Part shown: piece after piece, positions 18,283-25,694 of the stretch
Layout: each line of letters starts with the position of its first letter
Numbering within the stretch: position 1 is the stretch's first letter
Source: JBMSHD01 sp049416425
GTDB lineage: Bacteria > Pseudomonadota > Gammaproteobacteria > Francisellales > Francisellaceae
Direction: 5' to 3'
Length of the DNA: 28,604 bases
NCBI GenBank assembly: GCA_049416425.1
Contig: JBMSHD010000012.1
Location: 1 to 28,604, forward strand
The notes under the pieces: model-generated
Told to the model about the DNA's origin: nothing
What the model saw: the letters and a program-made list of their open reading frames with translations, nothing else
The model's database searches: none
Position numbers and translations under genes: made by a program

Positions 18283-19257
18283 ATGTCAAAGACGCTGGTT
18301 TTGATTATGAATCTGGGCTCGCCAGATGAGCCGACGAAAAAAGCATTGAAACGATATTTGTTGGAATTTCTGTCGGATTATCGTGTGATTGAGCGCCAGG
18401 GCTTATTATGGCAGTTGATTCTGCGCGGCATTATTCTCAATACTCGACCCAAAAAATCGGCGGCGAAATATCAAAAAATCTGGTTGGCGAATGGAGCTTC
18501 CCCGCTTCTACATTATACCAAAGCGTTGACGGCGGCTTTGAATAAAAAAATAGGCACGGCACGCGTCGATGTTGATTTTGCCATGCGTTATGGTAACCCT
18601 GATGTATCGGAGGTTCTGGATAGGCATTCTGATATCGATACGCTGATCGTCTTGCCGCTTTACCCTCAATACTCGATGACGACGACGGCAAGCTGTCTTG
18701 ATGCTGTGTATGGTTATTATCAAAAGCGTTCATTTATTCCATCCATTCATTTTATCAATGATTATTATCGGCATGAAGTGTATATCAAAGCCATCGCGGA
18801 TTCGATTAAACAGCATTGGCATCAATTCGCCAAAGCAGAAATGCTGTTATTTTCCTTTCATGGACTGCCTCAAAGCTATATTGAAAAAGGAGACCCTTAT
18901 TATGATCAGTGTCTGCTGACAGCCAAGGCGATAGCGGAGAGTTTAGCTTTAGAGCAAAATCATTGGAGAGTGAGTTTTCAGTCGCGCTTTGGTGTCGCTA
19001 AATGGCTAAAACCGGCAACGGATATTACCTTGAAGCAGCTTGCCGATAGCGGTATAAGATCAGTCGATATAATCTGCCCTGGCTTCGCGGTGGATTGCTT
19101 GGAGACACTGGAGGAAATTGCGATTGAGAATAGAAAAATGTTTCTTGAGGCCAAAGGGCATAGTTTTCACTATATCGGTTGTTTAAATGATAATAAGCGC
19201 CATGTTGAGCTATTGACGGAAGTTATTGCTGGTTATTTATCCAGGTCTCTAAAATAA
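18283..19257 (+). CDS. hemH: Ferrochelatase
   Basis: Inserts Fe2+ into protoporphyrin IX, the last step of protoheme synthesis, at the inner face of the cytoplasmic membrane. Motifs: N-terminal LIMNLGSPDEP, central LPLYPQYSMTTTAS, the catalytic-His motif SFHGLP (His193), FQSRFG, and CPGFAVDCLETLEE with the acidic pair near Glu277. Length is 324 residues, as expected. Its last 35 bases overlap the 3' end of ruvX on the other strand. No clear ribosome site precedes the ATG, though a promoter with perfect TATAAT is close upstream. Confidence 0.97.
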   Translation: MSKTLVLIMNLGSPDEPTKKALKRYLLEFLSDYRVIERQGLLWQLILRGIILNTRPKKSAAKYQKIWLANGASPLLHYTKALTAALNKKIGTARVDVDFAMRYGNPDVSEVLDRHSDIDTLIVLPLYPQYSMTTTASCLDAVYGYYQKRSFIPSIHFINDYYRHEVYIKAIADSIKQHWHQFAKAEMLLFSFHGLPQSYIEKGDPYYDQCLLTAKAIAESLALEQNHWRVSFQSRFGVAKWLKPATDITLKQLADSGIRSVDIICPGFAVDCLETLEEIAIENRKMFLEAKGHSFHYIGCLNDNKRHVELLTEVIAGYLSRSLK

Positions 19258-19642
19258 CGCAGGCGGCCAAAGCATCGACCTTCAGGTGGCTGACGGCTTT
19301 TTGCTTCACGGTCTCGAGGCGCCAGCGAGCCTCACGGGTTGAATAAGCCTCATTGATTAGATGTATGTTGGTATTGTGGTATCGACTTTTCATATCATTG
19401 GCAAAGGCTCTGGCGGCTTTGGTGATGTCGGTTTCCAAATCGTTGGTATCGATGGGCAGACCGATAATGATATCGCTGGGTCGCCATTTCTTAATCAACT
19501 GATCCATCTGCTGCCAGTCTACCTTGCCCTCATAGCAGTCGATGGTCGTCACCGGAGTGGCTGTTTTGGTGATCATTTGTCCTGATGCGATACCGATCCT
19601 GGCCTGGCCAAAATCAATACCAATCAATCTACGCGTGTCCAT
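19223..19642 (-). CDS. ruvX: Holliday junction resolvase-like / pre-16S rRNA nuclease YqgF (RuvX)
   Basis: RNase H-fold nuclease of the YqgF family, proposed to process the 5' end of pre-16S rRNA and possibly Holliday junctions. Seen: GIDFGQARIGIA with the first catalytic Asp, IIIGLPIDTND, NEAYSTREA with the acidic residue, and VDALAACVILETWI at the C-terminus. I start it at ATG 19642, giving 139 residues (E. coli 138); the frame is open upstream but that stretch is the other frame of yqgE. Its start overlaps the yqgE stop by 14 bases, so translation is probably coupled. The yqgE-ruvX order is the common gammaproteobacterial one. Its 3' end overlaps hemH tail to tail. Confidence 0.95.
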   Translation of the reverse strand: MDTRRLIGIDFGQARIGIASGQMITKTATPVTTIDCYEGKVDWQQMDQLIKKWRPSDIIIGLPIDTNDLETDITKAARAFANDMKSRYHNTNIHLINEAYSTREARWRLETVKQKAVSHLKVDALAACVILETWINNQQ

Positions 19643-20201
19643 ACTGATGAGATAGCCTTGCCGGTGATGAAATGCCGATAGAGGCAAGACAGTCTCGCCA
19701 CTTGTTTTGATCGGCGGATGAGAACAGCAGCACCTCATTGAATTCGGCACTGAGCCAGTCATTTTCTTTGATCTCATCGACAAGCTGCTCTGGTGCCCAG
19801 CTGGCATAGCCGGCAACAACCATAAAGGCTTTCGGTGGACGGTTGTCGGCGATATCATGAAGAATATCCGATGACAACGTCACGGCAATATCATCATTGA
19901 TCTTAATCGTGGTGTCATAAGCTTCATCGGTCAGCGTATGCAGCACAAAAATATTATCCGGCTTCAACGGGCCGCCGATATGAATGGGATGATTGATAAT
20001 CTGGCTGCTGGTGTGGCCGTAATCAATTTTTAAGGTTTTAAAGACTTTTTTAAGCGTCTGTTTAACCGGTTTGTTGATGACGAGCCCCATGGCGCCTTCG
20101 TTATTATCCTGGCACATCAAGATGACGGATTGGCCAAATTCTGTATTTGTCAGTCTTGGCGTTGCCACCAGGAACTGATTGGTCAGATTTTCTGTTATCA
20201 T
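19629..20201 (-). CDS. YqgE/AlgH family protein (UPF0301)
   Basis: Conserved cytoplasmic protein of the YqgE/AlgH family; AlgH affects alginate expression in Pseudomonas, but no biochemical role is settled. Hallmarks: N-terminal NQFLVATPRL, FGQSVILMC, EGAMGLVINKPV, HIGGPLKPD, and the late GYASWAPEQLVDEIKENDWL. The 190 residues match the family. The ATG at 20201 has only a poor ribosome site. It is the first gene of the yqgE-ruvX pair and is divergent from the Nudix gene with a gap of only 37 bases, so their promoters must be compact or overlap. Confidence 0.95.
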   Translation of the reverse strand: MITENLTNQFLVATPRLTNTEFGQSVILMCQDNNEGAMGLVINKPVKQTLKKVFKTLKIDYGHTSSQIINHPIHIGGPLKPDNIFVLHTLTDEAYDTTIKINDDIAVTLSSDILHDIADNRPPKAFMVVAGYASWAPEQLVDEIKENDWLSAEFNEVLLFSSADQNKWRDCLASIGISSPARLSHQYGHA

Positions 20202-20238
20202 AGGCAGTTATGAAAATTTAAAGCTCACTTAACATAGC

Positions 20239-20643
20239 ATGATTGTAATAGAAGTTGCGGTCGCTGTCATACTAAACCGACAAAAAAATAAGCTCTATCT
20301 GACCCAAAGACGAAAAGAGCAACACTTAGGATCATTATGGGAATTCCCGGGCGGCAAGCTTGAAGCCGGAGAGAGTCCAGAATCTGCTCTTTCTCGCGAG
20401 CTCAAAGAAGAAATTGGCATTGAGCTGTTATCAACGGAGCGGTTTCATCACCAGCAGCATGATTATGATGACAGATCCGTGCGGCTTTATTTTTATTGCG
20501 TTGAGAATTTCAATGGGGAGCCGGAACCGAAAGAAGGTCAGATTGGCGGCTGGTTTGCCATCGAGGCATTGAAAACGCTTCAGATGCCAAAGGCCAATGA
20601 TGAGGCAATTGCCAGGTTGTTGAAGAAGTATGGGGGATTTTAG
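20239..20643 (+). CDS. MutT-like Nudix hydrolase
   Basis: Nucleoside-diphosphate-linked pyrophosphohydrolase; the MutT branch cleans 8-oxo-dGTP from the nucleotide pool. The Nudix box is complete (GKLEAGES...RELKEEIGI, about residues 39-61), preceded by RRKEQHLGSLWEFPGG as in MutT. Length is 134 residues (E. coli MutT 129). No recognisable ribosome site precedes ATG 20239. Its last 4 bases overlap the stop of the convergent HAD gene. MutT is the best fit, but substrate assignment within Nudix families is uncertain from sequence. Confidence 0.9.
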   Translation: MIVIEVAVAVILNRQKNKLYLTQRRKEQHLGSLWEFPGGKLEAGESPESALSRELKEEIGIELLSTERFHHQQHDYDDRSVRLYFYCVENFNGEPEPKEGQIGGWFAIEALKTLQMPKANDEAIARLLKKYGGF

Positions 20644-21221
20644 GGATAAAACGTTCGGACATCGGTGACCATCATATTGGCGACCACGGCATTGATAAGT
20701 CCGGGTTTTCCATCTTCAAAGACGTGACATTTATCGGCGGCAACCCCCAGGCGTTTGGCGATTTTAATAAAAGCCTCGGGATTGTCTTTGGTCGGGTGAT
20801 CATCATCGGCGGTGATGATAAATTCAAAATGATCTTTGATCTTAAGAATCTCCAGCGTTTTCACTACGCTGTTTCTGTGTCCACCGGAGATGACGACCAT
20901 CGGCAGCTTTTTATGATACATCTTAATCAGATCAACGATCGGTTTGATCGGTGTGATCTCGTGAAGCTCTCGAAATGCCAGATCTTCCTTCTCATAGACA
21001 ACATGCTCAAGACTGTGGCTAAATGTACGATCTTGAATCAGCATTTTCAAAATATTCAAGGTTGGAATGCCGTTGTAATGGGCAATCTCATCGGCGTTTA
21101 GATTCAGTGCGTAGCGCTCGGAGATGATCTGCCAGGCTCTGTTGTGAACGTTCATGCTGTCGGCAATGGTGCCATCGCAGTCAAAAATCAGGGCTTGGGT
21201 TTTTGGGTGAATGTAAATCAT
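20640..21221 (-). CDS. HAD-family phosphatase, beta-phosphoglucomutase/YqaB-like
   Basis: HAD hydrolase with a small helical cap. Motif I is DCDGTIADS (nucleophile Asp and acid/base Asp), motif II is VISGGH, motif III is the Lys in TKDNPEAF, and motif IV is FEDGKPGL. The cap carries NGIPTLNIL, typical of the beta-phosphoglucomutase/fructose-1-phosphatase (YqaB) branch, which acts on sugar phosphates. 193 residues. AGGAAAG precedes the ATG. Motif IV reads EDGKPG where many members have EDSxxG. Its 3' end overlaps the Nudix gene by 4 bases, tail to tail. Confidence 0.92.
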   Translation of the reverse strand: MIYIHPKTQALIFDCDGTIADSMNVHNRAWQIISERYALNLNADEIAHYNGIPTLNILKMLIQDRTFSHSLEHVVYEKEDLAFRELHEITPIKPIVDLIKMYHKKLPMVVISGGHRNSVVKTLEILKIKDHFEFIITADDDHPTKDNPEAFIKIAKRLGVAADKCHVFEDGKPGLINAVVANMMVTDVRTFYP

Positions 21222-21325
21222 TTGCTTTCCTGAAAATTAAAATAATCTTAAATTTTGCTGTGGTTATTATTGACATCATTGTAAATGATGGCAAACTTTG
21301 GCACAGCGAAGTTTGAAATAATTAA

Positions 21326-21531
21326 GCTCTTTTAGCGTTATTTATAGAACCCCTTCCCTGCCTCCCCCTTAACACAAGGGGGAGGGGCGAGTAGTTTTTT
21401 AAAACTACCCCGTCGAGCAAGCTCGCCACCCCTTCCCTAACGAAGGGGAATAATCCCTCCCCTTATAATCAAGGGGAGGTTAGGTGGGGTTAGATGAACT
21501 ATTGTTTTTAACGAATAATGCATAAAAGAGC
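21326..21531. repeat. Complete MITE-like repeat with nested palindromes
   Basis: About 206 bases bounded by inverted outer ends (GCTCTTTTAGC at 21326-21336; GCATAAAAGAGC at 21520-21531). Inside lies a second inverted pair AACCCC (21348) and GGGGTT (21491). Four hairpins follow in order: CCTCCCCCTT with AAGGGGGAGG, GTAGTTTT with AAAACTAC, CGAGC with GCTCG, and CCTCCCCTT with AAGGGGAGG. There is no coding capacity. It fills most of the 346-base gene-free stretch 21222-21567 between the HAD gene and the peroxiredoxin. The remainder holds only a small hairpin (CATCATT...AATGATG, near 21275-21290). Related copies lie at 18155, 26412 and 28351. No target duplication is evident. Confidence 0.7.
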
Positions 21532-21567
21532 CAATAACTATAATACGAACAAAATGGAGAAAAGTAT

Positions 21568-22173
21568 ATGTCAGTATTAGTTGGTCGTAAGGCGCCTGAG
21601 TTTACCGCACCGGCAGTGCTTGCCAGCGGCGAAATCGTCGATGCGCTTAATTTCAGCGAAAAACGTGCCGGTAAATATGCGGTTGTCGTTTTCTATCCAT
21701 TAGATTTCACCTTCGTCTGTCCTTCTGAGCTTATCGCTCTGGATAAACGCGTCGATGCCTTAAGACAGCTGGGTGTGGAAGTCTTCAGCGTGTCCATTGA
21801 TTCCCATTTCACGCACAATGCCTGGCGTAATACGCCGGTTGATCAAGGTGGAATCGGTGCTGTTAAGTACACCATGGTCGCCGATATCAACCATGCCATT
21901 GCTAAGGCCTATGGTGTTGAGACTGCCAATGGTGGCGTGGCTTATCGTGGAAGCTTTCTTATCGATAGAGAAGGGCTTGTTCGCCATCAGGTTGTCAATG
22001 ATTTACCGTTGGGCAGAAATATGGATGAGCTTGTAAGAATGGTGGAAGCTTTGCAATTTTTTGAACAACACGGTGAAGTTTGCCCTGCCGGATGGCATAA
22101 AGGCGATAAAGGAATGCAGGCAAATCCTGAGGGTGTTGCCAGATATTTGGCCGAAAATGCAGAAAGTTTATAA
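21568..22173 (+). CDS. Typical 2-Cys peroxiredoxin (AhpC/Prx1 type)
   Basis: Thiol peroxidase that reduces hydrogen peroxide, organic peroxides or peroxynitrite. Peroxidatic Cys51 lies in DFTFVCPSE and resolving Cys172 in HGEVCPAGWHKG; the active-site Thr is replaced by Ser in VCPSE. 201 residues, near the Prx1 average. It carries the GGIG loop of hyperoxidation-sensitive enzymes but no clear C-terminal YF pair. GGAG eight bases before ATG is a good ribosome site. A TATAAT at 21539-21544, just outside the upstream repeat element, may be its -10. No ahpF or thioredoxin reductase partner is in the window. Confidence 0.95.
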   Translation: MSVLVGRKAPEFTAPAVLASGEIVDALNFSEKRAGKYAVVVFYPLDFTFVCPSELIALDKRVDALRQLGVEVFSVSIDSHFTHNAWRNTPVDQGGIGAVKYTMVADINHAIAKAYGVETANGGVAYRGSFLIDREGLVRHQVVNDLPLGRNMDELVRMVEALQFFEQHGEVCPAGWHKGDKGMQANPEGVARYLAENAESL

Positions 22174-22326
22174 TATTTGTGAATTTTTTATGTGATTTGC
22201 TTGAAAAATTTCAAATAGCTGATAACTTTGACGATGTATAAGGCTTTGAAGCTTGATTTCAAGCGGATGCGTTAACAACTAAAAAAGTAATCATGTTTTA
22301 ATAAAAAAGCACTCGAGGAGAATCGA

Positions 22327-23718
22327 ATGAAAATTAAAGCGATCGTCACAGCAGTTGCAGCAACTGCACTTGGAACAACTGCCTTTGCAGCCGGTTCCAT
22401 GAATGACCAGGTCAATCAAGGCGGCGGCATCGTTAACGTCCGTATCGATGCGGCGTATTCGGCACAAATGCTGGATAATCAAACCTTGACCGGCAATGCT
22501 GTCAATATCTTGAAATCCCGCGCTTCCGGTGATCTGGCGCCAAACGCCATCTATATCGGCGGTAAGGGTGAGCTGTATTTCTCTTATGCGCATGCCGGCA
22601 GTCTGCCGAGCGCATCGGCGGCTATTTATGGTCAAAATGCGGGTACTGGTGGAAGCTATGTTGGTAGTAAAACTATTGGTAGCGGTGCTGTTGCTGGATC
22701 CGCTAAAAATGGCAGCACCACGGCGATTAATCTGCCATATGCCGATGTCGCCTTCACCTCAACCATCGGCAAATGGGTCACCGGTTTTGCCGACTTCCAG
22801 GTCAATAACCAGTCTACCAGCGATGTGGTAATGCCAAATGCCTACTTTATGGTCGGTAATTTGACCGAGTCGCCTTTCTATTTCGTCGGCGGTAAAAAAG
22901 TCGTCGATTTCGGTAATTTTGATTCCGTCACCAACTTTATGCCAACCCTGACTCGTGCCTATTTCATGGAATATGGTGGTCAGGTTGCCGTTGGTTTCAG
23001 CAAAAATGGTCTGAACTTAACAGCCTCACTGCTGGATGGTAAAGGTGCTTCAAATCTAAATTCCTACTCAAGCTCTGATAATCAGGTCAATGACTTTGCC
23101 TTAAATGCGCTGTATAACGGCATGTTTGGCAATATCGGCTATCACGCCGGTGCCGGTTACACCAATGCTACCGGTTTCCTAAATGATTCCGGTAACATGA
23201 TCGGTGCTTTCGACTTAAATGCCGGGGTTAAATTCCAGGGATTGAGCGTCAACGGTGAATTCCTGATGACCGCTGGCGGCGTTCATTCAATGGCCACGAA
23301 CTCAGCATATAGCAACTCAGTGAATTATGCTACAACGGGTAATAATGCTTCTCTTGGTTTGAATGACTCAGCTGGTTGGAGAGCCTTTGGTTTTAATGCC
23401 TTGGCGGCCTTAATTCCATTTGGCGATCAAAACGCTGCTGACTATAATGGTAGTTCAAGCTCATCCGTTAAAGCCTGGAGTCTGGATGGCTCTTACACCT
23501 TACCGGTTGCCGGCAAAGACATGGTGCCTTATCTGTCTTACAGCCAAGCGTCTCAAGATTCCGATAACGACATCTATCAATTCGAAGTCGGTACGCGTTA
23601 TAACATTATCGATACCATATGGTTGGGCGCGGCTTATAACTACACAAGCGGTAAGTCTGCCGGTACCAGCATCGGTAAATTCAACAGCGTATTGGTTGAC
23701 GCCACAGCCTACTTCTAA
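22327..23718 (+). CDS. Porin-like outer-membrane beta-barrel protein
   Basis: Probable outer-membrane protein of 463 residues. It has a clean signal peptide (MKIKAIVTAV...TTAFA, about 22 residues) and ends in aromatic ATAYF, the usual barrel end signal. The body has alternating short beta strands with many Gly, Asn and Tyr (LYFSYAHAG, YFVGGKKVVDFGNFDS, VAVGFSKNGLNLTASLLDG, IWLGAAYNYTSG). The FVGGKKVVDFG region and general layout recall DUF3573 outer-membrane proteins of the Francisella/Coxiella/Legionella groups, but I hold that as weak. GAGGAG six bases before ATG is a very strong ribosome site, and a strong terminator follows, so it is likely highly expressed. Confidence 0.85.
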   Translation: MKIKAIVTAVAATALGTTAFAAGSMNDQVNQGGGIVNVRIDAAYSAQMLDNQTLTGNAVNILKSRASGDLAPNAIYIGGKGELYFSYAHAGSLPSASAAIYGQNAGTGGSYVGSKTIGSGAVAGSAKNGSTTAINLPYADVAFTSTIGKWVTGFADFQVNNQSTSDVVMPNAYFMVGNLTESPFYFVGGKKVVDFGNFDSVTNFMPTLTRAYFMEYGGQVAVGFSKNGLNLTASLLDGKGASNLNSYSSSDNQVNDFALNALYNGMFGNIGYHAGAGYTNATGFLNDSGNMIGAFDLNAGVKFQGLSVNGEFLMTAGGVHSMATNSAYSNSVNYATTGNNASLGLNDSAGWRAFGFNALAALIPFGDQNAADYNGSSSSSVKAWSLDGSYTLPVAGKDMVPYLSYSQASQDSDNDIYQFEVGTRYNIIDTIWLGAAYNYTSGKSAGTSIGKFNSVLVDATAYF

Positions 23719-23760
23719 TTTATATTGTCCCTTGCGTCTTTTGATGCAATTGTCTAAAGA

Positions 23761-23784
23761 AAACCGCCGCCAGGCGGTTTTTTT
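23761..23784 (+). terminator. Strong rho-independent terminator after the porin gene
   Basis: A perfect 8-base stem (AAACCGCC with GGCGGTTT) around a GCCA loop, then further T residues. It lies 42 bases after the porin stop. The A-rich left flank could also let it work in the reverse direction. Confidence 0.9.
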
Positions 23785-23841
23785 GTTTTTAATGTATTTG
23801 TGAAAATTTTCTTCCACACTGACAAGGTGTATTGTAAATGA

Positions 23842-23966
23842 CTGGTTGCCATCCATGGACAGCTTTGTCCTGGATTACGACGCCGTCCTGGCTCGTAATG
23901 ACGTTGTCAGACATCATCGTCATTGTTGACAGGATGTCAGCAATCCAGATTGCCATGGATGGTAAG
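23842..23966. repeat. Nested palindromic REP-like element
   Basis: Four inverted pairs lie here. Outermost, CCATCCATGG on the left matches CCATGGATGG on the right. Inside this, CTGGATT pairs with AATCCAG. Two inner hairpins follow: GGACA with the loop GCTT, and ATTACGA with TCGTAAT. The CGTCATTG...GCAATCCAG wording is like REP sequences scattered in many bacterial genomes. It fills the space between the porin terminator and the 3' end of the exported-protein operon. Confidence 0.6.
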
Positions 23967-23983
23967 TTTTCCACGTTCCTATA

Positions 23984-24661
23984 TTAAAGCGTGCGAATAT
24001 TTTTAATATGACACCAGTAGTTAGAATTTGAATCCATGCCGGTAATGGTCTCTACGGTCACCGGTTTTGCCGTCGCCATCGATGCCATCAAATAGGCGGC
24101 GATGGTTTTGGCGTTGTTTTGCTCCATGTTGAGCGTGACTCTGGTCGTTGATGGCAGTGGTGTGGTCGAATAGCAGAAATCTCTGTTATTGGCAATCGGT
24201 TCAATGATCAAAGCCGTATCACCAGCTTCATTCTTGCCAACGGCTAAAGACTTGATAATAAATTGCCCGAGATGATTTGGATTGTCTTTTGCCGGCGTGA
24301 ATTTTACCTTCAAGGCATTATCATATTGCTGTTTAAGCCCCTGATTGATCAGCTCTGGATCGGCCGTGATTTTAGTATAGACCTTGCCTGGGATAGCCTG
24401 TTGACTATATTGCGGCAGTTGGCTGTTGATGTCGCTTATGACCATCGTTGGAATCTGTTTATTTAAGCTGTCGATCTGATGGTCAGTATTGGTTTTGGCA
24501 TTATTGACAGCGGTTTTAAAGGCATTGATCTGAGTTTGAATCGAATCGGCGCGTTTGCCTAAATCGGTGATCTGTTTGTTGGCGATCACATCGGCATAAG
24601 CCCCAGAGCAAAGTCCTCCGGCAATGAAGGCAGTCGTTGCTAAAATAATTTTCTTGTTCAT
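23984..24661 (-). CDS. Exported coiled-coil protein with C-terminal two-Cys domain (paralogue C)
   Basis: Family not recognised. A signal peptide (MNKKIILATTAFIAGGLC...AYA, about 23 residues) is followed by a helical, coiled-coil-like region (about 30-75, ITDLGKRADSIQTQINAF) and a C-terminal domain of about 110 residues (FIIKSL, DFCYST, TLNMEQ, AAYLMASMATAKPVTVET, WCHIKNI) with Cys163 and Cys217. The same C-terminal pattern occurs in both upstream genes. I start it at ATG 24661, with AGGAAC six bases upstream, since the open frame to 24691 would put 10 residues before the signal. 225 residues. The start lies 22 bases after the preceding gene: third gene of the operon. Likely periplasmic or secreted, with an intramolecular disulfide. 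Confidence 0.8.
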   Translation of the reverse strand: MNKKIILATTAFIAGGLCSGAYADVIANKQITDLGKRADSIQTQINAFKTAVNNAKTNTDHQIDSLNKQIPTMVISDINSQLPQYSQQAIPGKVYTKITADPELINQGLKQQYDNALKVKFTPAKDNPNHLGQFIIKSLAVGKNEAGDTALIIEPIANNRDFCYSTTPLPSTTRVTLNMEQNNAKTIAAYLMASMATAKPVTVETITGMDSNSNYWCHIKNIRTL

Positions 24662-24683
24662 CGTTGTTCCTATTTTTTTTAAA

Positions 24684-25694
24684 TCACCCATTCAAAATCC
24701 CCAAAATTGGGCAATTATACATCCCATCATAAACACTGGCGCGGGTTTTTAAATGCACAGGTTTACCGGCGGCGTACATACTCATCAGATACGAGGCGAC
24801 AACGGTGGAGTATTTTTTATTCATGTTCAAAGTGGCAAAGGCGGTATCGACTTTGGCGCTGTCGGAGCAGAAATTGATCTCCGGATGATAAGAATACACA
24901 CTCAGCACTTCCTCACCATCATCGTTGATATCACTGCTAAAGCCGCGAATATAAAGCTTTCCAGAACCGGCATCAAACGCTGTGGCGATGGCGCGTTTAT
25001 CGATAGTATCAAGTCCGCTGGCAATCGCTTCGGCATTGAGTTGTTGATCAATCTCATGATTTAATTGCTGATTAAGCTCGCTGTCTGTTTGATCGCGTTG
25101 GTTGTTAAATGCCGTGGTGACAGCAGCAGCTGCTTGCGCGGTAATTTTAGCTTTAGCACCGCTGGCAATATTGTTGTTTATATTCTGAATTTTTGTGTTC
25201 AGCTGCTGATTTAGGGTGTTGAGTTTAGCTTGTAGAGAAGGGAGTCTGTTATTTAATGCATTGATTTTATTTTGTTCGTCGGCATTTAATGTTCTACCAA
25301 GTGTAATGACGCCATTGTCTAAAAACTGATTAATCGTTTGTACGGAAATAATGTAATTCTGCCCACCGTCAATATTACTAATTTTACCTTGAGAATTATT
25401 TTGTACTGCAACATCACCCTCACCCATAATGGCACCGGTAGTGGTATAGGTGAAAACGCAGTGGCCAGAAGATTTAAGTTTTAAAAAGCCAGCATTGACA
25501 AGAACCCAGCCAACATTTTGATTTATAATAGCATTTCTATCACCTAAAACATTTCCGCTGCTGTCAGTACATTTTACTTTTACTGTATTAGCATTATAAT
25601 TCGGATTCGAAGTCGCCAATGTCAATCCAGCAAATGCAGATGTTGCTGATAATGCCATTGCTGTTCCTAAACCCAATGCGATTAATTTTTTCAT
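24684..25694 (-). CDS. Exported protein with N-terminal beta domain, coiled coil and two-Cys C-terminal domain (paralogue B)
   Basis: Family not recognised. 336 residues, with a signal peptide (MKKLIALGLGTAMA...SAFA, about 22). Unlike its two neighbours it has an extra N-terminal beta-rich domain of about 100 residues with its own two cysteines (VKVKCTDSSG, GHCVFTY). A long helical region at about 140-235 (LPSLQAKLNTLNQQLNTKI; DSELNQQLNHEIDQQLNAE) is probably a coiled coil. The shared C-terminal domain follows (LYIRGFSS, NFCSDS, LNMNKK, SYLMSMYAAGKPVHLKT, NCPILGI; Cys276, Cys328). AGGAGG seven bases before ATG is a perfect ribosome site. Its ATG overlaps the TGA of the upstream gene (ATGA), so translation is coupled. 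Confidence 0.8.
   Translation of the reverse strand: MKKLIALGLGTAMALSATSAFAGLTLATSNPNYNANTVKVKCTDSSGNVLGDRNAIINQNVGWVLVNAGFLKLKSSGHCVFTYTTTGAIMGEGDVAVQNNSQGKISNIDGGQNYIISVQTINQFLDNGVITLGRTLNADEQNKINALNNRLPSLQAKLNTLNQQLNTKIQNINNNIASGAKAKITAQAAAAVTTAFNNQRDQTDSELNQQLNHEIDQQLNAEAIASGLDTIDKRAIATAFDAGSGKLYIRGFSSDINDDGEEVLSVYSYHPEINFCSDSAKVDTAFATLNMNKKYSTVVASYLMSMYAAGKPVHLKTRASVYDGMYNCPILGILNG

Noticed and set aside
19643..19858. ruvX extended upstream to 19858 in the same frame.
   Set aside because: That stretch is the antisense-free second frame of yqgE, has no RuvX-like sequence, and the family begins with the MDTRRLIGIDFG start at 19642.
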